From: Mycolicibacterium cosmeticum
GTDB lineage: Bacteria; Actinomycetota; Actinomycetes; Mycobacteriales; Mycobacteriaceae
Reading direction: 5' to 3'
NCBI RefSeq assembly: GCF_000613185.1
Contig: NZ_CCBB010000001.1
Location: 2,604,001 to 2,668,000 of the forward strand
Length of the DNA stretch: 64,000 nt
A program made the position numbers and the translations under genes. This document shows positions 8,061 to 17,244 of this stretch, piece by piece (the stretch's first letter is position 1; each line of letters opens with the position of its first letter). The notes below the pieces were generated by a model. The model searched no databases and was not told the origin of the DNA. It saw only the letters and a list, made by a program, of their open reading frames with translations.

Positions 8061-8842
8061 CTCTCTACCGTAGGCGACGCGCCCCTGGCTTCGTAGCCGC
8101 GTTCCGAACTCCGACCCCGCACGGGCCCCGATCGTGATTCGAGCGCGACCTCGTCGTCGATCAGCGGCTGGGGTAGCCGCCGCCACCGGCCGACCCCCGG
8201 CTGGGACAACCACACCGCGAAGGCCAGCGCGGCGTCCAGGATCAGCGCCAGCGCGGTCACCATCAGGGCACCCACCAGCGCAATGTGGAATTGCCTGATC
8301 TTGATGCCGTCGATCAGGTAGCGGCCCAGCCCGCCCAGGCTGGCATAGGCGGCGACGGTGGCGGTGGCCACGATCTGCAGGGTGGCGGTGCGCAGCCCAC
8401 CCAGGATGAGCGGCAGCGCGTTGGGCACCTCGACCCGGGACAGCACCTGGCGTTCGGTCATCCCCATGGACCGCGCGGCGTCGACGACGGCGGCGTCGAC
8501 GTTGGCGATGCCGGCATACGTCCCGGCCAGCAACGGCGGGATGCCCAACAGCATCAGCGCAACGGTGGGCGGTATCAGTCCCAGACCCCACAGCAGCACC
8601 CCGAGCAGCAGGACCCCCAGCGTGGGCAGGGCACGCAGCGCGTTGACGCCGCTGACCACCAGGAAGGTGCCGCGGCCGGTGTGCCCGATGAGCAGCCCGA
8701 CCGGGATCGCGACCAGCGCCGAGAACAGCACCGCGATCGCGGTGTACTGCAGGTGTTCGACGATCCGGATGCCCAGCCCGGCCGGGCCGGACCAGTGCTC
8801 CGCGGTGAAGATGTAGGACAGGGCCTGCTGCAGGAAGTTCAT
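8057..8842 (-). CDS. proZ: Osmoprotectant ABC transporter permease ProZ
   Basis: A 261-residue integral membrane permease of the glycine betaine/carnitine/choline class. Six or so hydrophobic helices are visible between residues 25 and 215. The EAA-type cytoplasmic loop is DAARSMGMTERQVLSRVEVP near residue 120, where the ATPase docks. The C-terminal 45 residues are charged and poorly conserved. Its ATG (8840-8842) overlaps the stop codon of proW by 4 nt. It pairs with ProW to form the heteromeric channel. Confidence 0.9.
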   Translation of the reverse strand: MNFLQQALSYIFTAEHWSGPAGLGIRIVEHLQYTAIAVLFSALVAIPVGLLIGHTGRGTFLVVSGVNALRALPTLGVLLLGVLLWGLGLIPPTVALMLLGIPPLLAGTYAGIANVDAAVVDAARSMGMTERQVLSRVEVPNALPLILGGLRTATLQIVATATVAAYASLGGLGRYLIDGIKIRQFHIALVGALMVTALALILDAALAFAVWLSQPGVGRWRRLPQPLIDDEVALESRSGPVRGRSSERGYEARGASPTVER

Positions 8843-9486
8843 CGCGCCCCCGCCGTGGCCCGGGTCCAGGGAGTGATGATCTTGCCCGCCAACAGGATCA
8901 GCGCGTCGATCACCACGGCCAGCACGAAGATGGCGATGATGCCTGCGATGATCTGGCCGCTCTTGTTGGCCTGATAACCCTCGGTGAACCAGGTGCCCAG
9001 GCCGCCGATACCGATCACCGACCCCACCGACACCATCGAGATATTGGTCACCGCGACCACCCGCAGGCTGGCGATGAGAACCGGAACGGCCAGGGGCAGT
9101 TCAACTTTCACGATGCGGGTGAAGGGCCGGTAGCCGACGGCGGTGGCGGCGTCGAGCACGTCGGCGGGGACCGCGTCCAGCGCCTCGGGCACGGCGCGCA
9201 CCAGCAGCGCGGTGGTGTAGAGCGTGAGGGCGACGATGACGTTGGCCTCGTCGAGGATGCGGGTCGGGATGATCAGCGGCAGCGCCACGAACAGCGCCAG
9301 CGACGGGATGGTGAAGACGATGCTGGCGATCACCGTGATGGTGCGGCGCGGTACGGTGGTGCGCTGCACGGCGGCGCCCAGTGGTATCGCGATGAGCAGT
9401 CCGAGCACGATCGGCACCAGCGACAGGCGCAGGTGGATCAGCGTCAGCGCCCACGCCTTGTCCAGATGGGTCAGCAGATACGTCAC
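8839..9486 (-). CDS. proW: Osmoprotectant ABC transporter permease ProW
   Basis: A 215-residue permease. The start is GTG at 9486, where TAGTG fuses the proV stop with this start; upstream sequence in this frame only extends into proV. Hydrophobic segments span residues 15-210. The EAA-like loop is LDAATAVGYRPFTRIVKVELP, near residue 115, followed by a hydrophobic segment and a GIGGLG turn. It forms the membrane channel with ProZ. The 4-nt overlap with proZ and the 1-nt overlap with proV indicate one transcript. Confidence 0.9.
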   Translation of the reverse strand: MTYLLTHLDKAWALTLIHLRLSLVPIVLGLLIAIPLGAAVQRTTVPRRTITVIASIVFTIPSLALFVALPLIIPTRILDEANVIVALTLYTTALLVRAVPEALDAVPADVLDAATAVGYRPFTRIVKVELPLAVPVLIASLRVVAVTNISMVSVGSVIGIGGLGTWFTEGYQANKSGQIIAGIIAIFVLAVVIDALILLAGKIITPWTRATAGAR

Positions 9487-10595
9487 TACCCGACCTTCGG
9501 CACCCGGCGTTGTCGTTGCAGGGCCGCCAGCACGTCGTCGGCCCGGATACCGCCCAACAGCCGGCCGTCGTCGTCGACGGCCACCCCCAGCCCCGACGGT
9601 GAGGACAGCGCGGCGTCCAGCGCCTGGCGCAGCGAGCCGTCCGGCGGGAAGAACGAGCCTCCACCGATCGTGCTGTCGTACAACGCACTTCCCTTGCGGT
9701 GGACGTCGACGCCCTCGGCGTTGATCCACGCGAACGGCTTGCCGTCGGCCCGGATCACCAGCAACCATTCCCCGGGATCGAGCTGCTGGGCGTCGATCTC
9801 GGACTCGGCCACCTGCGGGATGTCGTGCAGCGGCAGTCCGTTGCCCTCGAAGAACTGCAGCCCGCGGTAGCCGCGGTCGGCCCCGACGAAACCGGACACC
9901 AGTTCGTTGGCCGGATTGGACAACACGAACGCCGGCTCGGCGTACTGCTGCAGCACCCCACCGCGGCCGAACACCGCCACCTTGTCGCCGAGTTTGACCG
10001 CCTCGTCGATATCGTGCGTGACGAACACGATGGTCTTGCGCAATTCGCTTTGCAGCCGCAGGATCTCGGTTTGCAGTTCCTCGCGCACCACCGGGTCGAC
10101 GGCGCTGAACGGTTCGTCCATCAGCAGGATGGGCGGGTCGGCCGCCAGCGCCCTGGCCACCCCGACGCGCTGCTGCTGGCCGCCGGACAGTTGCGCCGGA
10201 TAGCGGTTGGCCAATTTGGGGTCCAGGCCCACCCGCTCCAACACACCGAGGGCGGCTTTGCGTGCGGCGCGGCGTGTTTCGCCTTTGAGCACCGGTACGG
10301 TGGCGACGTTGTCGACGACCCGCTGATGCGGCATCAGCCCGGCGCTCTGGATGACGTAACCGATGCCCAGGCGCAGCTTGACCGGGTCCACCTGGGTCAC
10401 GTCGTTGCCGTCGACGGTGAGCGTGCCCGAGGTCGGCTCGATCATCCGGTTGATCATCCGCATCGAGGTGGTCTTGCCGCAGCCCGACGGCCCGACGAAC
10501 GCCGCCAGGGTGCCCTCCGGGATGTCGAGGGTGAGATCGTCGACCGCGACGGTGCCATCCGGATAGGTCTTGGTGACGTTGGTGAAGGTGATCAT
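9486..10595 (-). CDS. proV: Osmoprotectant ABC transporter ATP-binding protein ProV
   Basis: A 369-residue ATPase. Walker A GPSGCGKT is at 35-42, the signature LSGGQ at 136-140 and Walker B LLMDEP at 157-162, with a switch His in VFVTHD. The C-terminal third carries CBS-like repeats (VAVDDDGRLLGGI is one recognisable half), used in this family for ionic-strength sensing. The ATG at 10595 is preferred to longer in-frame forms that run into proX. It lies 7 nt downstream of the proX stop. It energises uptake of glycine betaine-type solutes. Confidence 0.92.
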   Translation of the reverse strand: MITFTNVTKTYPDGTVAVDDLTLDIPEGTLAAFVGPSGCGKTTSMRMINRMIEPTSGTLTVDGNDVTQVDPVKLRLGIGYVIQSAGLMPHQRVVDNVATVPVLKGETRRAARKAALGVLERVGLDPKLANRYPAQLSGGQQQRVGVARALAADPPILLMDEPFSAVDPVVREELQTEILRLQSELRKTIVFVTHDIDEAVKLGDKVAVFGRGGVLQQYAEPAFVLSNPANELVSGFVGADRGYRGLQFFEGNGLPLHDIPQVAESEIDAQQLDPGEWLLVIRADGKPFAWINAEGVDVHRKGSALYDSTIGGGSFFPPDGSLRQALDAALSSPSGLGVAVDDDGRLLGGIRADDVLAALQRQRRVPKVG

Positions 10596-10602
10596 CGCAA
10601 AC

Positions 10603-11553
10603 TCACTTACCGGGAAGGGGTTTGTCGAAACCGTTGTCCGCGATCCACTTTCCGGCCGCCTCGTCGGGGTCGACACCCTTGTTGCCCTCGACCGAGGTGT
10701 TGAGGTCGATGAGCGCCGCGGTGGACAGTTTCGCGCTGACCGCATCGAGCACGGATTTCAGATCGGTGGACAGTTTCTGCGAGGCCACCAGGGGCACCAC
10801 GTTGGCGGCGAGGAAGACGCTCTTGGGATCCTCCAGCACCACCAGCTTGTCCCGCACGATGGCCGGTGAGGTGCTGAAGACGTTGGCTGCGGTGATGGCG
10901 CCGCTGGTGAGGGCCTGCACGGTGGCCGGCCCGCCGCCGTCGCTGATCGCCACGAAGTTGGCCGGGGCAATGGTCAGCCCGTACTGGTCCTTGAGGCCCA
11001 CCAGTCCGGTGCGCCGGGTCTGAAACTCCGACGGGCCGCCGACTTTCACCTCCGCCGAGTGGGCGGCGAGGTCGGCGATGGACTTCAGTTTCCAGCGCTG
11101 CGCGGTGGCCGCCGAGACGGCGAGGGTGTCCTTGTCCTCGGCCGGGGACGGGTAGGTGATCGACAGGTCCCCCGGCAGCGCCTTGAGCAAGGCCAGCAGC
11201 ACCGCGTCCGAGGTGGTGGCCGTGCTGGCGGCATCGAAGTACTGCAGCAGGTTTCCGGTGTATTCCGGAATGAGGTCGATGGAATGGTCCTGCACGGCGG
11301 GGATATAGGTTTCGCGGCTGCCGATACCGAATTGCCGCTTGATGGTGAAACCGTTGGCCTCCAGCGCCTGGGCGTAGATCTCGGCGATGATCTTCGACTC
11401 GGTGAAGTCGGCCGAGCCGACGGTGATCGCTTTCAGATCACCGGAGACCGTGCCACCGCCGAGCGGGTCGGCGCTACCGCAGCCCGCGCTCAGCACGGCG
11501 AGCAACGTCGCGAGGACGAGCCCGACCGCCGATGTTCCCCGTCTGCAGCGCAT
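10603..11553 (-). CDS. proX: Osmoprotectant-binding lipoprotein ProX
   Basis: A 316-residue substrate-binding lipoprotein with a signal peptide and lipobox LSAGC (Cys25). The mature domain has the OpuAC/ProX features GSADFTESKIIAEIYAQAL and PEYTGNLLQYF, which form the quaternary-amine site. It captures glycine betaine, choline or related compatible solutes outside the membrane and delivers them to ProW/ProZ. It is the first gene of the proXVWZ operon. A GAGGGGA ribosome site precedes the ATG. Confidence 0.9.
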   Translation of the reverse strand: MRCRRGTSAVGLVLATLLAVLSAGCGSADPLGGGTVSGDLKAITVGSADFTESKIIAEIYAQALEANGFTIKRQFGIGSRETYIPAVQDHSIDLIPEYTGNLLQYFDAASTATTSDAVLLALLKALPGDLSITYPSPAEDKDTLAVSAATAQRWKLKSIADLAAHSAEVKVGGPSEFQTRRTGLVGLKDQYGLTIAPANFVAISDGGGPATVQALTSGAITAANVFSTSPAIVRDKLVVLEDPKSVFLAANVVPLVASQKLSTDLKSVLDAVSAKLSTAALIDLNTSVEGNKGVDPDEAAGKWIADNGFDKPLPGK

Positions 11554-11686
11554 ACCATCCCCTCGGCCATGCCGACTGTGATACGTGGCAATTCCCCCGA
11601 CAGTAACGGGCCACGGCGCGACATGCCGGGCTTTGATTCAGCGTGAAGTAGTTTGCTTCGGGCGCCGAAGGGGCAAGGATGGGGGC

Positions 11687-12031
11687 ATGAGCAACGATCC
11701 GATCGCGCCGGACCCGGTCCCGGAACCGCCGGCCGACCCGTCCCCGGCGGCCCCACCGGAGGACGCGGTCAAGTTCACCAGGGCGGCCGCACTGTGGTCA
11801 TCGCTGATCGTGGGCTTCCTCATCCTGATCGTGCTGCTGATCTTCATCGCGCAGAACACCGATTCCGGCACCTTCCACTTCCTGGGCTGGAACTGGTCGC
11901 TGCCGCTCGGGGTGGCGCTGCTGCTGGCCGCGGTGTGCGGCGGATTGCTGGCGGTGCTCGTCGGCGCCGCCCGGATCGTGCAGCTGCGCATCGCGGCCCG
12001 CAAGAACCTCAAAGCCGCTCGGCGACTCTAG
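11687..12031 (+). CDS. LapA-domain (DUF1049) membrane protein
   Basis: A 114-residue protein starting at ATG 11687 after a GGATGGGGG ribosome site. The N-terminal 30 residues are Pro/Asp-rich and cytoplasmic. Two membrane helices follow, separated by a short loop with the LapA-domain signature FIAQNTDSGTFHFLGWNWSLPLG. The tail is basic. LapA-domain proteins take part in envelope assembly in other bacteria; the role here is unknown. Position matches M. tuberculosis Rv3760. The stop overlaps the convergent gene through a shared CTAG. Confidence 0.8.
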   Translation: MSNDPIAPDPVPEPPADPSPAAPPEDAVKFTRAAALWSSLIVGFLILIVLLIFIAQNTDSGTFHFLGWNWSLPLGVALLLAAVCGGLLAVLVGAARIVQLRIAARKNLKAARRL

Positions 12032-13038
12032 ACCAGCCGCAGGCCCTCGGCGATCAACGGCGCCACGGTCGCACCCACGACGGACTGTTCGCCGCCCTCC
12101 CTGGCGCGGAAGTCGATGCCGGCCGCGATGATGGCCAGCTTGAAATAGGCCAGGGCCATGTAGAAATCCCAGTGGCTCAGTTCCTGCCCGCTGGCCACCG
12201 CGTACCGCTGGGCCAGACCGTCGGCCGACGGCAGCAGCGGTGACGTCCAGGCCGCCCGCATGCCGAGTACATCGTCGAAGTTCGGGTTGCGGTACACGCA
12301 CATCAGGGCCGCATCCGACAGCGGGTCACCGAGGGTGGACAGTTCCCAGTCCAGCACCGCACGCACCACGGTCGGGTCCGAGTTGTCGAGGATGGTGTTG
12401 TCGATGCGGTAGTCGCCGTGCACGATCGAGGCCCGCGAACTCACCGGAATCCCTTGTGCCAGAGCGGAATGCAGCCGCTTCACGTCGTCGTCGCGGGGGT
12501 CGTCGGGCAGCCGCACCAGATCCCACTGCGACCCCCAGCGCCGCACCTGCCGCTCCAGGTAGCCCTGCGCCTTCCCGAAGTCACCCAACCCGACAGCCTG
12601 CGGATCGACAGCATGCAGGTCGGCCAGCACCTGGATCAGCGCGTCGACGCAGCCCTCGATGACCGTCGCGTCGCCCAGGGCCTGCAGTTCGTCGGCGCTG
12701 CGCACCACCTGGCCGTCGACGTTCTCGACCATCTGGAACGGCGCACCCAGCACGGAGTCGTCGTTGCGCATCGTCACCGCGCGGGCCACCGGCACCGGGG
12801 TGCCTGCCAGCGCGGCCACCACCTTGTACTCGCGGGCCATATCGTGCGCCGACGGGGTCAGCCCGTGCAGCGGCGGCCGGCGCAACACCCAGGCCGACGC
12901 GTCGTCGAACACCCGGAAGGTCAGGTTGGACCGGCCACCGGAGATCAGTTCGGCACGCAGCTCACCGGAGCGGGGAATCCCTTCGGCGCGCAGGTGGCGG
13001 TCCAGGGCGTCGAGGTCGAGTCCATCCAGAGAGGTCAC
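12028..13038 (-). CDS. fadE36: Aminoglycoside-phosphotransferase-fold kinase (FadE36-like)
   Basis: A 336-residue protein matching the gene historically named fadE36 (Rv3761c), although it is not an acyl-CoA dehydrogenase. It has the APH kinase fold: ISGGRSNLT nucleotide loop (residues 32-40), catalytic HGDYRIDN at 207-214 and the metal-binding DWE at 230-232. The closest functional relative is the phosphotransferase domain of human ACAD10/11, which acts on 4-hydroxy-acyl-CoA. A role in fatty-acid or sterol side-chain metabolism is an inference. It lies 9 nt downstream of the histidine phosphatase gene on the same strand. Confidence 0.8.
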   Translation of the reverse strand: MTSLDGLDLDALDRHLRAEGIPRSGELRAELISGGRSNLTFRVFDDASAWVLRRPPLHGLTPSAHDMAREYKVVAALAGTPVPVARAVTMRNDDSVLGAPFQMVENVDGQVVRSADELQALGDATVIEGCVDALIQVLADLHAVDPQAVGLGDFGKAQGYLERQVRRWGSQWDLVRLPDDPRDDDVKRLHSALAQGIPVSSRASIVHGDYRIDNTILDNSDPTVVRAVLDWELSTLGDPLSDAALMCVYRNPNFDDVLGMRAAWTSPLLPSADGLAQRYAVASGQELSHWDFYMALAYFKLAIIAAGIDFRAREGGEQSVVGATVAPLIAEGLRLV

Positions 13039-13047
13039 CGGAACTGT

Positions 13048-13656
13048 TTACCACCGCACATTTCGCGGCAGCAGATCCCATACGTGTTCGGTGCCGTTGA
13101 CCGCGGCAACGGACAGCTTGCCGCTGCGGGAGGCCAGCAACCGGGTCACCGAGGCGTAGTCGACGTGGAACGACAGCAGCCGCTCGGTACCCAGGATGTG
13201 ATGCAGCAGGACGTTGATGACGCCGCCGTGGCTGAACAGCACCAGGGTGTCGTCGTGGCCGGCCGCGGCGATGAGGTCGTCGACGGCGGCGACCACCCGG
13301 TCCAGGAACGCCTTCTCGTCGACACCGGTGGGCAGATGCCCGGCTGCCAGCCGGGCCAGTTCCTCGGGGTTTTCCTGCGCGATCTGTTCGATGGGCACGT
13401 AGTGCGACATGTCGCGGTCGTATTCGGCGAGCCGTTCGTCGATGTCGACGGTCAACCCCAGCTTGTCGGCGAGCGGGCCCGCGGTCTGCACGGCACGCCG
13501 CTGCGGGCTGCTGACCAGCCGGCCGACCGGGAACCGGGACAGCGCGTCGGGCAGCCGCGCCGCCTGCGCGATGCCCTGCTCGGACAACTCGGGATCGGAG
13601 CCCTGGCCGGGCTCGCTGCGCAGGGGGAGCGCATGTCGGACCAGAAGCAGTTGCAT
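13048..13656 (-). CDS. Histidine phosphatase-superfamily protein
   Basis: A 202-residue phosphoglycerate-mutase-like phosphatase. The ATG at 13656 places the phospho-accepting motif VRHA (Arg7-His8) at the N-terminus, as usual. Conserved SPQRRAVQT (about 50-58) and the second catalytic His143 in FSHGG are present. The substrate is not predictable. It is divergent from the SDR gene with only 38 bp between starts, and probably forms an operon with the kinase downstream. Confidence 0.85.
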   Translation of the reverse strand: MQLLLVRHALPLRSEPGQGSDPELSEQGIAQAARLPDALSRFPVGRLVSSPQRRAVQTAGPLADKLGLTVDIDERLAEYDRDMSHYVPIEQIAQENPEELARLAAGHLPTGVDEKAFLDRVVAAVDDLIAAAGHDDTLVLFSHGGVINVLLHHILGTERLLSFHVDYASVTRLLASRSGKLSVAAVNGTEHVWDLLPRNVRW

Positions 13657-13694
13657 CGTGACACCATATGGCCGCATACCGAGGAGGTCCGGAG

Positions 13695-14453
13695 ATGGGT
13701 TATGCCGACGAGCTGTTCGACCTCACCGACCGCGTCGTGTTGATCACCGGCGGCAGCCGCGGACTGGGCCGGGAGATGGCGTTCGCGGCCGCCCGCTGCG
13801 GGGCCGATGTGGTGATCGCCAGCCGCAACCTGGAGTCGTGCGAAGCGACCGCCGCGCAGATCACCGCCGAGACCGGCCGGGCCGCGCTGGCCCACCGGGT
13901 GCATGTCGGGCGGTGGGATGAGTTGGAGCCGTTGGCCGATGCCGCCTATGACCGGTTCGGCAAGGTGGACGTGCTGGTCAACAATGCCGGCATGTCGCCG
14001 CTGTACGACTCGCTGGGCTCGGTGAGCGAGAAGCTGTTCGACTCGGTGGTGAACCTGAACTTCAAGGGGCCGTTCCGGTTGACCGCGCTGATCGGCGAGC
14101 GGATGGCGGCCGCCGGCGGCGGGTCGATCATCAACGTGAGCTCGTCGGGATCGCTGCGGCCGGACGCGTCGATGCTGCCCTATGCCGCGGCCAAGGCGGC
14201 GCTGAACGTGCTGACCGAGGGGTTCGCCAAGGCGTTCGGCCCGGCGGTGCGGGTGAACACCCTGATGGCCGGCCCGTTCCTCACCGATATCAGCAAGGCA
14301 TGGTCACTCGGGGATCCGGCGGCTTTCGCGCATCTGGCGTTGCGGCGCGCCGGTGATCCGGCCGAGATCGTCGGCGCGGCACTGTTTCTCATGTCGGACG
14401 CGGCCAGCTTCACCACCGGGTCGATCCTGCGCGCCGACGGCGGGTTGCCCTGA
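13695..14453 (+). CDS. Short-chain dehydrogenase/reductase
   Basis: A 252-residue classical SDR. The ATG at 13695 is preceded by GAGGAGGTCCGGAG. It has the cofactor motif TGGSRGLG (18-25), NNAG (96-99), the catalytic serine in NVSSSGS, and YxxxK as Tyr163/Lys167. The C-terminus has the substrate-lid and oligomer segment ending in RADGGLP. The basic residue after the glycine motif suggests NADP(H). The substrate is unknown. It ends directly against the convergent alkyl-sulfatase gene with no spacer. Confidence 0.87.
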   Translation: MGYADELFDLTDRVVLITGGSRGLGREMAFAAARCGADVVIASRNLESCEATAAQITAETGRAALAHRVHVGRWDELEPLADAAYDRFGKVDVLVNNAGMSPLYDSLGSVSEKLFDSVVNLNFKGPFRLTALIGERMAAAGGGSIINVSSSGSLRPDASMLPYAAAKAALNVLTEGFAKAFGPAVRVNTLMAGPFLTDISKAWSLGDPAAFAHLALRRAGDPAEIVGAALFLMSDAASFTTGSILRADGGLP

Positions 14454-16373
14454 CTACGGCGTGATGATGGCGAAGCCCGGGTCGGGCCGGTCCAGGGCGC
14501 CCAGCAGCTGCGCCAAGGCGTTTGGATCGCCGGTGAACTCCACCCCCGGTGAGTCGCGGTCGCCGGCGGCGAACGTCAACAGCCGGCCCTTGGTGGCGAA
14601 CGTGACGGTGGCCGTCGCGGTGGCCGGATCTGCCGGGGCCTTGCGGTGCACCAGCACCCCGTTGCGCAGCGTCAGCCGGTAGTCGGCCGCCAGGTCGACG
14701 AACGTCACGTCGATGGTCAGGTCCAGCTCCCAGGCTCGCGGACCGTTGACGTTGATGGCGAAGGTGTCGAACATCTGCTCGGGGGTCAGCTGGGCGAGCA
14801 CCGTCGGTGACGTGGTCTGGGTGGGGGTGCCGAAGTTGCCGTCGCGCAGCTCGGTCGCCCCGGACAGGAAGAAGTTGCGCCAGACCGCGTTCTCGGCGCC
14901 GTACGCCAGTTGTTCCAGGGTGTCGGCGTACAGGTCGCGGGCGCCGGAGTGGTTCTCGTCGGTGAAGATGGCGTGGTCCAACAGTGTTGCCGCCCAGCGG
15001 AAGTCGCCGTCGTCGAAGGCTTGCTGCGCCAGCTCGACGACGCGGTCCAGCCCACCGATGGCCTGCACATACCGGGGCCCGATGGCCTCCGGCGGGTGCG
15101 GCCAGAGCCGGCCGGGGTTGCCGTCGAACCAGCCCATGTAGCGCTGGTATACGGCCTTGACGTTGTGGCTGACCGAGCCGTAGTAGCCGTGGGTGTGCCA
15201 GGCCTGCTCCAACGCCGGTGGCAGCGCGAAGTTCTCGGCGATCTCGGCACCGGTGAACCCCTGGTTGAGCTGGCGCAAGGTCTGGTCGTGCAGGTAGGCG
15301 TACAGGTCGCGCTGCACCGAGAGGTATTCGACGATGTTGTCCCGGCCCCAGGTGGGCCAGTGGTGCGAGGCGAACACCACATCGGTGCGGTCGGCGAAAG
15401 TGTCGATGGCCTCGGTGAGGTAACCGGCCCAGCCGTGCGGGTCCCGCACCAGCGCACCGCGCAGGGTCAGCAGATTGTGCAGGTTGTGGGTGGCGTTCTC
15501 GGCCATGCACAGCGCCTTGAACTGCGGGAAGTAGAAGTGCATCTCGGCCGGCGCCTCGGTGCCGGGCGCCATCTGGAATTCGATCTCGACCCCGTCGATG
15601 GTGTGCTTCTCGCCGGTGTCATGGACGTCGATGGTGGGGACGATCAGCGCCACCTCCCCCAGCGACGGGGCCTGGCCGAGCCCGCAGCCGACCTGGCCCT
15701 GCGGCCCGCGCGCCAGCACCGCGCCGTACATGTAGGCGGCGCGGCGGGTCATCGCGGTGCCGGCATAGACGTTCTCCTGCACCGCGTGGTCGGTGAACCC
15801 CTCCGGCGCGATGATGGCCACCGTGCCGGCGTCCACCTCGTCCTGCGAGGTCACGCCCAGCACGCCACCGAAATGGTCGACGTGGCTGTGGGTGTAGATC
15901 ACGGCTTTGACGGGCCGATCCCCGCGGTGCTCGCGATACAGCGCCAGCGCGGCGGCCGCGGTCTCGGTGCTGACCAGCGGGTCGATCACGATGATGCCGG
16001 TGTCACCCTCGACGAAGCTGATATTCGACAGGTCCAGCCCGCGTACCTGGTAGATCCCTGGTGCGTCGTTGGCCGTCGCTCCACTGGCCTTGGTGACCTC
16101 ATACAGCCCCTGCTTGGTGCACAGCTGGGACTGCCGCCACAGGCTCGGGTGCACCGAATCCGGCGCCTCGCCCGCCAGGAAGGCATAGGAGTCGTTGTCC
16201 CATACCACTTTTCCACCGGAACCGGTCACCACGCACGGGTCCAGTGCCCCGATGAACCCGCGGTCGGCGTCGGCGAAGTCGCGGGTGTCGTCGAACGGCA
16301 GGCCGGTGCGGTGGCCGCGGTTGGCGGCGGCGATGGTGGCGGTGGGCGGCTTCTGCTCCATGGGCACGACCAT
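14454..16373 (-). CDS. Alkyl sulfatase (SdsA1-type metallo-beta-lactamase fold)
   Basis: A 639-residue protein of the class III alkyl sulfatase family. The binuclear zinc motif THSHVDHFGG is at 161-170. Downstream are FYFPQFKALCMAENATHNLHNLL and FASHHWPTWG, which are further metal and substrate sites. The C-terminal third contains an SCP2-like domain. No signal peptide is visible. It hydrolyses primary or secondary alkyl sulfate esters to alcohols. It corresponds to M. tuberculosis Rv3762c. The ATG at 16373 is used; a second ATG four codons later is also possible. Confidence 0.88.
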   Translation of the reverse strand: MVVPMEQKPPTATIAAANRGHRTGLPFDDTRDFADADRGFIGALDPCVVTGSGGKVVWDNDSYAFLAGEAPDSVHPSLWRQSQLCTKQGLYEVTKASGATANDAPGIYQVRGLDLSNISFVEGDTGIIVIDPLVSTETAAAALALYREHRGDRPVKAVIYTHSHVDHFGGVLGVTSQDEVDAGTVAIIAPEGFTDHAVQENVYAGTAMTRRAAYMYGAVLARGPQGQVGCGLGQAPSLGEVALIVPTIDVHDTGEKHTIDGVEIEFQMAPGTEAPAEMHFYFPQFKALCMAENATHNLHNLLTLRGALVRDPHGWAGYLTEAIDTFADRTDVVFASHHWPTWGRDNIVEYLSVQRDLYAYLHDQTLRQLNQGFTGAEIAENFALPPALEQAWHTHGYYGSVSHNVKAVYQRYMGWFDGNPGRLWPHPPEAIGPRYVQAIGGLDRVVELAQQAFDDGDFRWAATLLDHAIFTDENHSGARDLYADTLEQLAYGAENAVWRNFFLSGATELRDGNFGTPTQTTSPTVLAQLTPEQMFDTFAINVNGPRAWELDLTIDVTFVDLAADYRLTLRNGVLVHRKAPADPATATATVTFATKGRLLTFAAGDRDSPGVEFTGDPNALAQLLGALDRPDPGFAIITP

Positions 16374-16401
16374 GCCACGTAAGGCGTTTCCGCGCGCCGG
16401 A

Positions 16402-17244
16402 TTACGGTGTCAGCACGCTGATCTCCTTGGCGCCGTTCCCGTCGGCGATGGCCTTCTCGACGACGCCCGCAAACGCCTGCAGCGCCGCGTCGTCCATCCC
16501 GGCCGAGCGTGCGGTGGCGATCAGATGGTGCAGCGACGCGGCCACCGATGACACCGATGCGCTGGGGTCATCGTGGTGACCGGTGTCGGCGCGTTCGGCG
16601 ATCTCGGTGAAGATCGGGGTCAGGATGTCGACGATGCCGGTGGCGTGCGGCAACAGTGCGGTGGGGCCGATGCCGTGCGCCTTGGCGATGCCGACGGCAT
16701 GCAGGAACCCGGCCACCGAGGTCCAGAACAGGTCCAGCAACGCCATGTCGAACGCGGCAGCGCGGTCGTACTCGGGGCCCAGCCAGGTGGGGGTGCCCAA
16801 GGCGTCGAACACCTGCACGCCGGCGTCATAACGGTCCCGCGGGCCGGCGAAGAGGATGCTGGCGGCCGGGGTTCCGATGGTCGCGGTGGGCGTCATGATG
16901 GCCCCGTCGAGATACCCGCCGCCGAGGCCGGCCACCAACTCTGCGGTGCGGCGGGCGCGCTCGGGCGTATCCGAGCTGAGCCCCACCACCGTTTTCCCCG
17001 CGACGGCGTCGCCGGCCGCGGTGAGCACCGCGTCCACCGCGTCGTGGTCGACGACGTTGACCAGGATCAGGTCCGCCGCACCGACGGCCGCGGCGGGCGT
17101 GCCGGCGGCCACGGCGCCGCGGGCCTGTAGCGGGCCGGCCTTGGCGGCGGTCCGGTTCCACACCGTGGTGCGGTATTTCGCGTCGAGCAGCGCGCCGGCC
17201 AGCGCCTGGCCCATGGGTCCCAGTCCGAGCACGGCGACGTTCAT
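16402..17244 (-). CDS. NAD(P)-dependent 6PGDH/hydroxyisobutyrate-dehydrogenase-fold reductase (second copy)
   Basis: A 280-residue protein. The N-terminal Rossmann motif GLGPMG is at residues 7-12. VWNRTAAKAG follows, where Asn-Arg-Thr points to NADP(H). The C-terminal domain is helical, as in beta-hydroxyacid dehydrogenases and bacterial imine reductases. The canonical catalytic Lys of beta-hydroxyacid dehydrogenases is not evident: the corresponding helix reads AAAFDMALLDLFW, with Asp, as in imine-reductase-like members. Its ATG shares ATGA with the stop of the upstream paralogue, so the two are co-translated and may work as a pair. Confidence 0.82.
   Translation of the reverse strand: MNVAVLGLGPMGQALAGALLDAKYRTTVWNRTAAKAGPLQARGAVAAGTPAAAVGAADLILVNVVDHDAVDAVLTAAGDAVAGKTVVGLSSDTPERARRTAELVAGLGGGYLDGAIMTPTATIGTPAASILFAGPRDRYDAGVQVFDALGTPTWLGPEYDRAAAFDMALLDLFWTSVAGFLHAVGIAKAHGIGPTALLPHATGIVDILTPIFTEIAERADTGHHDDPSASVSSVAASLHHLIATARSAGMDDAALQAFAGVVEKAIADGNGAKEISVLTP

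Noticed and set aside
12028..13038. Acyl-CoA dehydrogenase, as the name fadE36 implies
   Set aside because: The motifs (HGDxxxxN and DWE) are those of an APH-type kinase; no flavin-dehydrogenase signature is present.
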